From Planctomycetota bacterium (lineage in GTDB: Bacteria > Planctomycetota > Phycisphaerae > Phycisphaerales > SM1A02): 12,395 bases of DNA. Position numbers and translations under genes: made by a program. The DNA is taken from NCBI GenBank assembly GCA_027295435.1, contig JAPUKX010000030.1:1-12395 (forward strand). Reading direction: 5' to 3'. The notes below the pieces were generated by a model that made no database searches, was not told where the DNA came from, and was given only the letters and a program-made list of their open reading frames with translations. Within the stretch, counting starts at the first letter, position 1. Every line of letters starts with the position of its first letter. Shown here one piece after another: positions 1 through 7,600 of this stretch.

Positions 1-520
1 TCCACGCGCGACCACCCGGAGCTCGATACACGCTGTTGAAGCTGTCCTCGATCGTCACCATCAAGCTGACCGCGGAATAGATCAGCACCGCAACGCCGAC
101 CGACGTGATCGCGGCCAAGTTGAGATCCTTGACTTGGGAAACGAAGCCCAGAAGCCACTCGCTCAGTGATTGCAGCTCTCCGGCGACGCCGTCTTCAGCG
201 CCGGTGGGCGCCATCTGCACTGCATCCAAGCCCAGCGCGGTAAAGAGATCCGCTATGCGCTCCACGAATTGATCGAAACCGCCGATCGCTTTGATCACGA
301 TCGTGCCGACTACGAGCACCGGCAGGAGCGAAAAGAGCGTGCGGAAGGCGAGGGCCCCGGCCATCTGCGGCGCGCGATCCTCACGAAGCTGCCGCGCGCC
401 GTACCGGCCGAGGTCATAACAGAACCGCACCGTCTTTTGCCAACGGTTCAGCTCATCCAGCGGTTGCGTCACCACCCGCTTGAGCCAATCAACCACCGGC
501 CGAAATCGCAGACGAGTCAT
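1..520 (-). CDS. YihY/BrkB-family inner membrane protein (5' part, runs off left edge)
   Basis: This reading frame is open from an ATG at 520-518 to the left edge, giving the first 173 residues; the C-terminal part is outside the window. About residues 48-80 (RAPQMAGALAFRTLFSLLPV followed by a hydrophobic run) match the first membrane segment of the YihY/BrkB family, formerly called ribonuclease BN. A second hydrophobic segment lies at about 134-155. The stretch IEDSFNSVYRAPGGRAW at 157-173 fits the family's conserved E-x-x-x-N-x-x-[WY] region. The start is supported by a strong Shine-Dalgarno AGGAGGT at 532-526, five bases before the ATG. Family members are multi-pass inner membrane proteins of uncertain function; the old RNase BN assignment was wrong. 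The gene is divergent from rluB across a 145-base gap. The family call is firm, but no specific role can be given. Confidence 0.88.
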   Translation of the reverse strand, partial: MTRLRFRPVVDWLKRVVTQPLDELNRWQKTVRFCYDLGRYGARQLREDRAPQMAGALAFRTLFSLLPVLVVGTIVIKAIGGFDQFVERIADLFTALGLDAVQMAPTGAEDGVAGELQSLSEWLLGFVSQVKDLNLAAITSVGVAVLIYSAVSLMVTIEDSFNSVYRAPGGRAW

Positions 521-665
521 GGGCCACCTCCTACATCGGCGATCGGCGCCGCCCCACCTAAGCCGGGCTCGCGATCAACGACCAGGCCAGGTTTGCCTAC
601 GAGCTGTGGGCGGGGCTCAATGACCCCCCCGGGCGGCTCGTGCTGATCAACTCGGCCAGCATACC

Positions 666-1493
666 ATGATCGAAATGCCCGCCGATCACCCGTTCAACGA
701 CGCACGCCGTGGTGACCGCCTGCACAAGGTGCTCGCCGAAGCAGGTGTCGCCTCGCGCCGGGCGTGCGAGCAGCTCATCACGTCCGGGGCTGTGGCGGTC
801 AACTCGACGCCGATTACAACGATGCCGGCATGGGTGGATCCCGCTCGTGATCACATCACGGTCAACGGCAAGCGGATCAAGACTTCGCCACGCCACCTCT
901 ACATCATCCTGTTCAAACCCAAGGGCGTCATCTGCACGAACGCCGATTCCCAGGGACTACCCCGGGCGATCGATCTGGTCCATCATCCATCCGGTGCGCG
1001 ATTGTTTGCAGTCGGCCGGCTTGACGTGGACAGCTCCGGTCTGCTGCTGTTGACCAACGATGGCGATCTTGCAAACCGGATCACTCACCCGCGATACCAC
1101 ATGCCCAAGGTCTATGAGGTCACGGTCAGGGGCTCGCTCGATGCCGAGTCTCTCAAGAAGCTCGAGAAAGGACTGTTCCTGCACGACCGCAAGGAGCGCC
1201 ATGGATCAAGGACCGGTCGATCGCGCCTCAAGCTCATCAAGCGGGACCGAGATCGGACACGCCTGCTGATGGAGCTTCGGGAGGGCAGAAACCGCCAGGT
1301 CCGCCGCATGATGGTGCAGGCGGGCCATCCGGTGAAGAAGCTGCGCCGGATCCAGTTGGGGCCGCTGAGGCTCAAAGGCCTCCGCGTCGGGGAGTGGCGG
1401 CAACTGACCGCCCGTGAGCTCGCGGTGCTGAAACGCGCCGCATACGGCAAGGTATCAGCGGCCGGGGCGCGCTCGCGTGCGGCCTCCGGCTAG
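666..1493 (+). CDS. rluB: Ribosomal large-subunit pseudouridine synthase, RsuA/RluB family
   Basis: This 275-residue protein converts a specific uridine in rRNA to pseudouridine. An N-terminal S4 RNA-binding domain covers about 17-75 (RLHKVLAEAGVASRRACEQL). The catalytic domain follows, with the family motif GRLDVDSSGLLLLTNDGDL at 117-135. Asp120 is the expected nucleophile. The second conserved block EGRNRQVRRM is at 206-215. Length and domain order fit RluB or RsuA, and RluB is preferred by general similarity; the target base (23S U2605 in E. coli RluB) cannot be proved from sequence alone. The ATG at 666 has no clear Shine-Dalgarno. An ATG at 675 gives a protein three residues shorter and has no better ribosome site. 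In many bacteria rluB follows scpA-scpB in one operon. Here it faces scpA tail to tail and the stop codons overlap. Confidence 0.92.
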   Translation: MIEMPADHPFNDARRGDRLHKVLAEAGVASRRACEQLITSGAVAVNSTPITTMPAWVDPARDHITVNGKRIKTSPRHLYIILFKPKGVICTNADSQGLPRAIDLVHHPSGARLFAVGRLDVDSSGLLLLTNDGDLANRITHPRYHMPKVYEVTVRGSLDAESLKKLEKGLFLHDRKERHGSRTGRSRLKLIKRDRDRTRLLMELREGRNRQVRRMMVQAGHPVKKLRRIQLGPLRLKGLRVGEWRQLTARELAVLKRAAYGKVSAAGARSRAASG

Positions 1494-2287
1494 ACCGCCT
1501 CCTGTGTCACCTCTTCCATGTCGAGCGCGATCATGATCTCGCCGGCTAGATCCTCTTGCACGATGGTGATCCGCCGAAGCCGAACAAGTTCGAGCATGGC
1601 GAGGAATAACCCGATCCGGTGCACACGGTCCCGCCCGCTGAACGCCTCCTGCAACGTGAGCCGGCACCCTTCAGTCCCGCTCAGCCGATCGAGCAGCTCT
1701 TGCTGATAGATCGCTGCCGGCGTGTCATCAAGTTCGACCCGATGATCCCCAAACTTGTCGAAGTCGATCGAGGCGATGATCCGCTCGTATGCCTCGTACA
1801 GATCAAACACATGGGCATCGTCCAGCTCCAGCAAACGCGGCTCTGCGGCGGCGTCAGGGTGTCCGGCGCGATACGGCCGGGCCGGATACTGCTGCATGAA
1901 CGCATTGCGTCGCTGCTGTAGCGCCTCCGACGCGAGGCGAAACCTCTGGTACTCAAGTAACTGCTGCACAAGTTCGTATCGGGGATCGGCCGGCTCGTCG
2001 GCCGGGGCTTCGAGGCCCTCGTCGCAGGGCGGTTCGCCGCGCTCATCCGGCGGCATGAGCGTGCGCGACTTGATCTCCATGAGCGTCGCCGCCATGACCA
2101 GAAACTCCCCCGCCGCCTCAATGTCGATGTCGTCGATCGGGTCGAGGAATTGCAAGTACTGATCGGTTATCTGGGCAATTGGAACGTCCTGGATATCAAC
2201 CTCGGCCTGGCGAATAAGGTACAGCAGCAGGTCCAGCGGACCATGAAAGGCATCGAGTCTAACCTGGTAAGCCTCTGGAATCGGCAT
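1490..2287 (-). CDS. scpA: Segregation and condensation protein A
   Basis: This is the 265-residue kleisin subunit of the SMC-ScpAB condensin complex, which bridges the SMC heads and compacts and segregates the chromosome. The N-terminal kleisin signature YQVRLDAFHGPLDLLLYLI is at 7-25. EFLVMAATLMEIKSRTLMP at 61-79 is the SMC-neck-binding helix region. The C-terminal winged helix (about 212-255, with FLAMLELVRLRRI at 228-240) binds the SMC head. The middle section (82-105) is acidic and rich in Pro and Ala, as expected for the variable linker. ATG at 2287 is the only ATG between the motif and an upstream in-frame TAA that lies in the heptamer repeat. It has no Shine-Dalgarno and is preceded by a C/T-rich tract. 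No scpB is adjacent. The TAG stop lies in the same CTAG as the rluB stop. Confidence 0.94.
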   Translation of the reverse strand: MPIPEAYQVRLDAFHGPLDLLLYLIRQAEVDIQDVPIAQITDQYLQFLDPIDDIDIEAAGEFLVMAATLMEIKSRTLMPPDERGEPPCDEGLEAPADEPADPRYELVQQLLEYQRFRLASEALQQRRNAFMQQYPARPYRAGHPDAAAEPRLLELDDAHVFDLYEAYERIIASIDFDKFGDHRVELDDTPAAIYQQELLDRLSGTEGCRLTLQEAFSGRDRVHRIGLFLAMLELVRLRRITIVQEDLAGEIMIALDMEEVTQEAV

Positions 2288-2299
2288 GGGAGGAAGAAG

Positions 2300-2334
2300 G
2301 GGTTAGGAGTTAGGAGTCAGGGGTTAGGGATTAG
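2300..2334 (+). repeat. Degenerate 7-bp tandem repeat, consensus GRGTTAG (5 units)
   Basis: Five consecutive 7-base units can be read: GGGTTAG, GAGTTAG, GAGTCAG, GGGTTAG and GGATTAG, followed by a decayed sixth, GGAAGAA (2335-2341). The array lies between the divergent scpA and kdsD starts, in what would be the scpA leader. It resembles vertebrate-type telomere repeats and the short heptanucleotide repeats reported from cyanobacterial genomes. On the minus strand it reads as C/T-rich DNA and supplies the in-frame TAA that limits the scpA start. No function can be assigned. Confidence 0.85.
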
Positions 2335-2345
2335 GGAAGAATGGG
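2321..2345 (+). other. Predicted intramolecular G-quadruplex motif
   Basis: Four GGG tracts at 2321-2323, 2327-2329, 2334-2336 and 2343-2345 are separated by loops of 3, 4 and 6 bases. This satisfies the standard G3 plus N1-7 rule. Further G runs just upstream (2288-2290, 2299-2302) could substitute for some tracts. The G-rich strand is the kdsD non-template strand, and the motif lies 60-85 bases before the kdsD ATG. For scpA it is the template strand. The pattern is seen directly; folding in vivo is inference. Confidence 0.6.
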
Positions 2346-2353
2346 TGCGGATT

Positions 2354-2366
2354 CGCTAGCCTAGCG
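2354..2366. repeat. Short inverted repeat upstream of kdsD
   Basis: The sequence CGCTAG, one base, then CTAGCG forms two 6-base arms. It lies 38-50 bases before the kdsD ATG and upstream of the candidate -10. The position would suit a small operator, but the arms are short and no regulator is known, so chance is possible. Confidence 0.3.
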
Positions 2367-2391
2367 CCCTCTTTCAGATCAGCCCTTGCAG

Positions 2392-2397
2392 TACACT
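2392..2397 (+). promoter_or_regulatory. Candidate -10 element for kdsD (possible leaderless start)
   Basis: TACACT fits the TAnnnT core of a -10 box and ends seven bases before the kdsD ATG, so transcription could begin at or very near the start codon. No Shine-Dalgarno is visible upstream of the ATG, which agrees with a leaderless message. No good -35 is seen; TTTCAG at 2372 is only 14 bases away. Confidence 0.3.
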
Positions 2398-2404
2398 ATA
2401 ACCA

Positions 2405-3412
2405 ATGAACCGTACCGATCAGCAAACTGACGAAACCACGTTCATTGCCGAGGCCCTACGAGCCGAGGCCGACGCCATCCGGCGCATTGCCGATCGGGTC
2501 ATGACCGGTGAGCCCGATTCCTGGCGAGAGGCGCTGGATCTGTTGGAGCGCTGTGACGGCCACGTCGTCGTCTCCGGTCTGGGCAAATCGGGGCTCATCG
2601 GGGCGAAGATTTCCGCCACCTTCACCAGTCTCGGCCAGCCCTCCAGCGTGCTGCATCCGGCGGAAGCTGTGCACGGAGACCTCGGTCGTGTGCGGAGCGG
2701 AGACGTCGTGATGCTGCTGAGCTATAGCGGCGAGACCGATGAGGTGGTCAACCTCGCGGCGATCCTCAAGGCGGACGGCGTGGCGCGATTGGGCATTTCG
2801 TCCAGCTCCGCCTCTACTTTGGCGAGGCTCTCAACCGTGCATCTGAGCCTTGGTGATCTGACCGAGGCGTGCCCGCTGAATCTGGCCCCCACCGCTTCCA
2901 CGACCGCGTTGCTGGCCCTCGGCGACGCCCTGGCGCTGGCGCTGTCCCGCCGGCGGAACTTTGGAGCCGATGATTTTCATCGACGCCATCCAGGCGGCAT
3001 GCTCGGGGCGGGGCTCCGGCCGATCGTCGAGGTGCTGCGGTTCAAGGTCGGCCGAAATCTCCCCGTCGTGCAGGACACCGTGACCGTTCGCGCGGCGTTC
3101 GAGCAATCACAAACCGGCCGGCGACCGGGGGCCATGATGCTCGTCGATGAGAACGGCCGGCTGTCAGGCATCTTCACCGATGCCGACCTGCGCCGACTCA
3201 TGCTCACGGATCCGGGCGGCATGGATCGGCGGATCGCTGAGGTCATGACTCCTCGGCCGGAGCATCTGGTTGTGGACGACCTCGTTCGTGACGCCGTGCG
3301 GCTGATGCGGGAGAACCGCCACGACGAGATTCCCGTCCTGGACCGCGACGGCAAACCCGTGGGCCTGGTCGATGTCCAGGACCTCATCGCCCTGAAGGTC
3401 GTCAGTGAATGA
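2405..3412 (+). CDS. kdsD: Arabinose-5-phosphate isomerase (KdsD/KpsF/GutQ family)
   Basis: This cytoplasmic enzyme (335 residues) interconverts ribulose-5-phosphate and arabinose-5-phosphate, the first step of Kdo synthesis for LPS. A SIS sugar-isomerase domain spans about 44-180, followed by two CBS domains at about 220-275 and 282-335. Residues equivalent to the catalytic set of E. coli KdsD are visible: Lys61 in GLGKSG, His90 in EAVHGDLG, Glu110 in SYSGET, Glu154 in LTEACPLNLAPT and His195 in FHRRHPGGMLG. The overall length matches the family. The ATG at 2405 lacks a Shine-Dalgarno but gives the expected N-terminus. The gene opens the envelope block that continues through kdsC and the Lpt-like gene, and is divergent from scpA. 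GutQ or KpsF paralogues share this architecture; the linkage to kdsC favours KdsD. Confidence 0.94.
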   Translation: MNRTDQQTDETTFIAEALRAEADAIRRIADRVMTGEPDSWREALDLLERCDGHVVVSGLGKSGLIGAKISATFTSLGQPSSVLHPAEAVHGDLGRVRSGDVVMLLSYSGETDEVVNLAAILKADGVARLGISSSSASTLARLSTVHLSLGDLTEACPLNLAPTASTTALLALGDALALALSRRRNFGADDFHRRHPGGMLGAGLRPIVEVLRFKVGRNLPVVQDTVTVRAAFEQSQTGRRPGAMMLVDENGRLSGIFTDADLRRLMLTDPGGMDRRIAEVMTPRPEHLVVDDLVRDAVRLMRENRHDEIPVLDRDGKPVGLVDVQDLIALKVVSE

Positions 3413-3499
3413 CCGATCAACCCGGATGCCACGCTGTGTGACAAAGCGATTGCGGAGATGTCAGCTTTCCGCGAATATGCATTCGTGGCTATCAGGCTG

Positions 3500-3505
3500 T
3501 AGAAT
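3500..3505 (+). promoter_or_regulatory. Candidate -10 element before the Ntn-hydrolase gene
   Basis: TAGAAT lies at -12 to -7 relative to the ATG at 3512 if transcription starts on that A. As with kdsD, no Shine-Dalgarno precedes the ATG, so a leaderless internal transcript is possible. No convincing -35 is present. The 99-base gap after kdsD leaves room for its own promoter. Confidence 0.3.
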
Positions 3506-3511
3506 GTCGCC

Positions 3512-4078
3512 ATGTCAATTGTTGTTGCGGTAAGAAAGGACGGGCGGACGGTGATGGCGGCGGATAGCCTCAACGTCTTCGGCCAGGAGCGGGTTTCCAC
3601 CGACAACTCCAAGGCCGCAAAGATTCGCACGATCGGCTCGGCATTGCTCGCGATCACCGGCTGGTCGGTCTACGCCAACATCCTCGATGATCTTCTTACC
3701 GACCGCGACACGCCTGTGCTGCGCGATGAGAAGGAAATCTTTGCGTTCTTCATCGAGCTGTGGCGGCAATTGCACGAACGATATCCGTTCGTGAACGACC
3801 AGGCCCACACCAAGGACACGCCGTTCGGCGATCTTGACGCGTCGTTTCTCGTGGCCAACCAAAACGGGATCTACAAGGTCTCGCAGGATTCCAGCGTCTG
3901 CCGCTTCGACAAGTATTACGCGATCGGCTCCGGGAGCGTTTACGCGCTGGGCGCCTTGTACCAGGTCTACGACAAGGATCACGATGCGGCCGACCTCGCT
4001 CGCCGGGCAGTGGCCACGGCGATCGAGTTCGACATCTACTGCGGCGGCGAGATCGACATGTTCGATGTCCAGCGGTAG
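3512..4078 (+). CDS. HslV/proteasome-beta-like Ntn hydrolase with N-terminal Ser
   Basis: This 188-residue protein shows the proteasome/HslV fold pattern. It begins MSIVVAVRKDGRTVMAADS, where HslV has a Thr-Thr start, VxVR and an AGDG-type turn. After Met removal, Ser2 would be the N-terminal nucleophile in place of Thr1. Asp18 and Lys34 then fall at mature positions 17 and 33, as in HslV. AIGSGSVYALGA at 137-148 matches the AIGSGG loop, and DLARRAVATAIEFDIYCGG at 161-179 matches the C-terminal helix. Residues 59-108 form a segment longer and different from HslV. Serine works as nucleophile in other Ntn hydrolases, so activity is plausible. No HslU-type ATPase is adjacent. It lies between kdsD and kdsC, same strand. 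Alternatives are the bacterial proteasome homologues Anbu or BPH. The fold is fairly sure; substrate and role are unknown. Confidence 0.78.
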   Translation: MSIVVAVRKDGRTVMAADSLNVFGQERVSTDNSKAAKIRTIGSALLAITGWSVYANILDDLLTDRDTPVLRDEKEIFAFFIELWRQLHERYPFVNDQAHTKDTPFGDLDASFLVANQNGIYKVSQDSSVCRFDKYYAIGSGSVYALGALYQVYDKDHDAADLARRAVATAIEFDIYCGGEIDMFDVQR

Positions 4079-4131
4079 CGCCGCCCCGAGTGAACTGGTT
4101 GCCCACAATTGCCGATCAGCAGGAGGTCTGA

Positions 4132-4644
4132 ATGTCAAACGCTGCTGCCGCCGTCGAGCTGCTCTGCCTGGACGTCGACGGGGTGATGACCGATGGCGGG
4201 ATCTTCCTCGACGACCGCGGGATAGAGACGAAGCGCTTTCACGTGCGAGACGGAACCGCCATCAAGATTTGGATGAGGCTCGGCTATCAGCTGGCGTTGA
4301 TCACCGGCCGGTCAGGCACGGCCCTGCAGCACAGAGCCAGAGAGCTGGGTATCGTCCACGTGTTCCAAGGCAGCCCAGACAAGAAGGCGACATTCGGTAA
4401 GTTGCTCACCGACCTTGGACTGGCGGCGCCGCAAGCGGCGATCCTGGCCGACGATCTGCCTGACCTGCCGATCATGCGGCTGGCAGGATATGCTATGGCC
4501 GTCGCCGACGCCGTGCCGGAGGTGCGTGCAGCCGCAGCGTACGTGACGACCACTCCCGGCGGGCACGGCGCGGTGCGCGAGGCCGTGGAGTATCTGCTCA
4601 AGGCCAAGGATCGTTGGGACGAAGCGATCACTCTTTTGGGATAG
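4132..4644 (+). CDS. kdsC: 3-deoxy-D-manno-octulosonate 8-phosphate phosphatase
   Basis: This 170-residue HAD-superfamily enzyme removes phosphate from Kdo-8-phosphate to give free Kdo, normally as a cytoplasmic tetramer. HAD motif I is LDVDGVMTDG at 13-22, with nucleophile Asp14 and acid/base Asp16. Motif II Thr58 is in LITGRSG. The motif III Lys is in SPDKKATF (84-85), and motif IV is ADDLPDLPIM (Asp107, Asp108, Asp111). The KdsC-specific C-terminal GGHGAVREAVEYLL lies at 143-156. There is no cap domain, typical of the C0 subclass. An AGGAGG at 4121-4126, five bases before the ATG, fixes the start. The gene begins 53 bases after the Ntn-hydrolase stop, and only four bases separate its stop from the next ATG, so it is very likely co-translated with the Lpt-like gene. 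Confidence 0.95.
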   Translation: MSNAAAAVELLCLDVDGVMTDGGIFLDDRGIETKRFHVRDGTAIKIWMRLGYQLALITGRSGTALQHRARELGIVHVFQGSPDKKATFGKLLTDLGLAAPQAAILADDLPDLPIMRLAGYAMAVADAVPEVRAAAAYVTTTPGGHGAVREAVEYLLKAKDRWDEAITLLG

Positions 4645-4648
4645 ACCG

Positions 4649-7600
4649 ATGCCGAACGAACAAATGGACGACGCCCAATCCCCTCCCCCGGTTCGAAGCG
4701 GGCCCGGCAAACGGCTCATCCTGATTGGAAGCGGGGTTTTGTTGGCCGGCCTGCTACTGGTCGTGGTGATCAACATCGACACCGGCAGCCCCAAGCCAAC
4801 TGCCGCCGATGACTTCAACGAGGCGATCGACTTGGTTCCCGGGCGGCTCACTGCCCAGGATGTGCGGAGCCCGGTCTTCGATCCAAGGGATGCCGGCCAA
4901 CCCCCGGTGCTGGCGGCCGGCGGATGGATTCAAGTGGCCGATGATGAGGGCAACCTGGCCCAACAATACCGATGCGACCGGCTTGATCCAAATCCCCCCG
5001 GCAAGCCCAGCGGATGGGTGAAGATGGATCGGCCACGCGCTGAGTTCTATCTCTCGCAGAATCGCGTGCTGACCCTTTCGGGCGATTCGGCCCTGGCCTA
5101 TCTGCCGAATCGGGTGCTGGAATCAGGGACCATCACCGGCGACGTGACGATTCGCCTCTTTGAGCCGCCGCCGGGTCAGACGGTCAACGTCGTTGTGGAT
5201 GAACCCTCGCTCGTCGTGTACACCGACGAGGCCAGGTTCGACGACTTCATCGGCGAGGTTCGGTGCGACGGCAACTTCCGTATCGAGACGCCGTCGGCAG
5301 AATTCCCCGGGCGCGGCCTCACCCTGCTCATCAATGATCAAGGCCAGCAGGTCCAGGTGACCGCCGAGGTCAAGCAGGTGCAGTACATTCGCCTGGCCTC
5401 GATCGCGCAGACGCCCCGAGACGCCGAGGCGATCACGAGTCGAACCAATGGTTCGAGCGAGAGCGTGGCGGGCGGCGATCATCGCGTTGGCGCCCAGGCG
5501 GAAGCTTCAGCGGCATCGGCAACGCAGATTCTCCCACGCACCCAGACGCCGGCCGACGACACCACGCAGTTCTACCGGCTCACCCTTCACGACAATGTGC
5601 GAATCCAACAGGGCGACGAAGGCCGCGGAAAGACGATCACCGGGGAGACGTTGGCAATCATTTTCACCTTCCAAAGCGACGGGCTTGCAAAGGCACAGAC
5701 ATCGTCGCGATCGTCACATCACCGGCCGCGGAATGCTGCCTTGCACTCGACTGGACCCTCCCAGGGGATGCCGCTGCCAGACGCCTTGAACGCCTTGACC
5801 TTGGCGTCCTATGAGCCGCAGCCGGACTCTGCTCACCACGCAGGCGGCACAATTGCCCCGCCGCCGCGCGATGACGATATTTACATCACCTGTTCCGGCG
5901 GCCTGACCATCGTACCCGTCACCGATCCGAGCGATCGCCTGGATTGGGCCCGCGATGCCCGGTTGGAAGTCACCGGCCGGCCGGTTCATCTGGTGGACGC
6001 CGACAAGGAAGCCGAAGCGTATTGCGATCACCTGGTCTACTCCTCGCTGACCAAGAGAGCGGAACTGATCGGGTCATCGTCGTTTCCGCTTTCCATCCAT
6101 GCTTCGCAATTCGAAGCCAGCAGTGATCGGCTTTCATTGACCCAGATCGACGGCCCCGGCAATCTTCGCCAAGCCACCTTCGCCAGCAACGTCAAGGTAG
6201 ATAGCGAGGAAGGTTCGATTGCCTGCGATGAGCTGAGTATTGACCTCAAGACCGACGACCAAGGCAAGACGATTCCCACCACGATGCTGGCGATCGGCGA
6301 CGTCGAGGCGTCCGATCCGGATCAGACCATCTGGACCGACCGCCTGTTCGTAAGTTTCCACCAGCGCCAGCCGGCCCCGAACCAACCTGCAGATGAGTCC
6401 GGGCATCGTGAACCGAACGGGGGGAACGTCCAGGTCGAGAGCCTCACCGCCAATGGAAACGTGCAGATCGTCGTGGCCGGCGGTGGGCGAGCCTTTGCGG
6501 ACAACCTGATTGCCGACGCAGTGACCGAGACAGCCGAACTCACAGGGTCGAACGTCATGGTTGTGTATGACAAGATGTTGCTCGATCGCGGCACTCGGGT
6601 CATCCTTCGCAGACAAACCGAAACCGCGCATTGGGACGGGCCGGGCCAGGCACAGTTCTTCGCCAGCCCCATCGAGGAGCCCGGCGACGGCCGATTCCAG
6701 CGGCCCCACCCTCACGAAGACGCCCAGGTCCGGACCACCTGGGACACCTCGATGGACTACGACAACACCTTTGACGACGGCGCGGGTGCGATCGATTTCC
6801 ACGGCAACGTGCAGGCGATGTCCAAGTCCGGTCCGCTCCAGGTCAACACGATCAAAGCCGAGGCTCTCACTCTTCAATTCACTAGAACCGAGGTCGCCCG
6901 GCACTCACCCGATGATCAACCCGTCTCGGACCGGGACCGGGGCAACGCTCGGTCGGCCGGCATTGATTCGGCAGTTGACCACCAGCGCACGATCAGCAGA
7001 CTCATCGCCCGCGGAGACGCCAAGTTCGAGAACCGTAGTTGGATCAACGAAGATCACGGCAACCTGCCGATGGTGTTCTATGTCGCCGGGCAGCACATTG
7101 AATACGACGATCAAACCGGCGAAGCCCTCATCCCGGGCGCCGGTGAGCTGCTGATTCGCGATCTTCTTGGAGTTGATGACGCGGATGACTCCACACCCTT
7201 CGGAGGAAAGGGCACGACCTCCTTCCGCTTCAAGCAGCAACTGCACATGAGCCGTGCCGTTGGCAGCCTCTACCACGTAGAGATGATCGAACAAGTGGAA
7301 ATGCGCCACCTGAGTCCCGACGGCAAGACAGCAACACTCACCTGTGAGAGACTCGAAGTGACAATCGACCGGCCGGGCGACTCGCACGGCGATACCGAGT
7401 TGGACCTCGGCGGCCCAGCCGAGGTGCAACGACTGCGGGCCGAAGGAGACGTGTTCCTGCGAACGCCGACCCGTGATGTCGATTGCGGCGAGTTCGTGTA
7501 TGACGTTTCGACCGGCATCGCGGAATTGATCGCAAGGCCCGGGCAACTTGTCACGATCCATACACGCGGCACAGCGATGCCCTGGCGGCTCCAACGCGCT

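Noticed and set aside
562..669. A natural-looking peptide frame ending in TGA that overlaps the rluB ATG as ATGA
   Set aside because: It reads about 35 codons after an in-frame TAA at 559-561 but has no usable start except a GTG near its end and no ribosome site. It could be a gene remnant but cannot be supported.
6134..6904. A 256-residue minus-strand frame inside the Lpt-like gene, and a 313-residue one at 6905-7846
   Set aside because: They mirror the codon pattern of the + strand gene, show no domain motif and have no ribosome site. They are shadows of GC-rich coding DNA.
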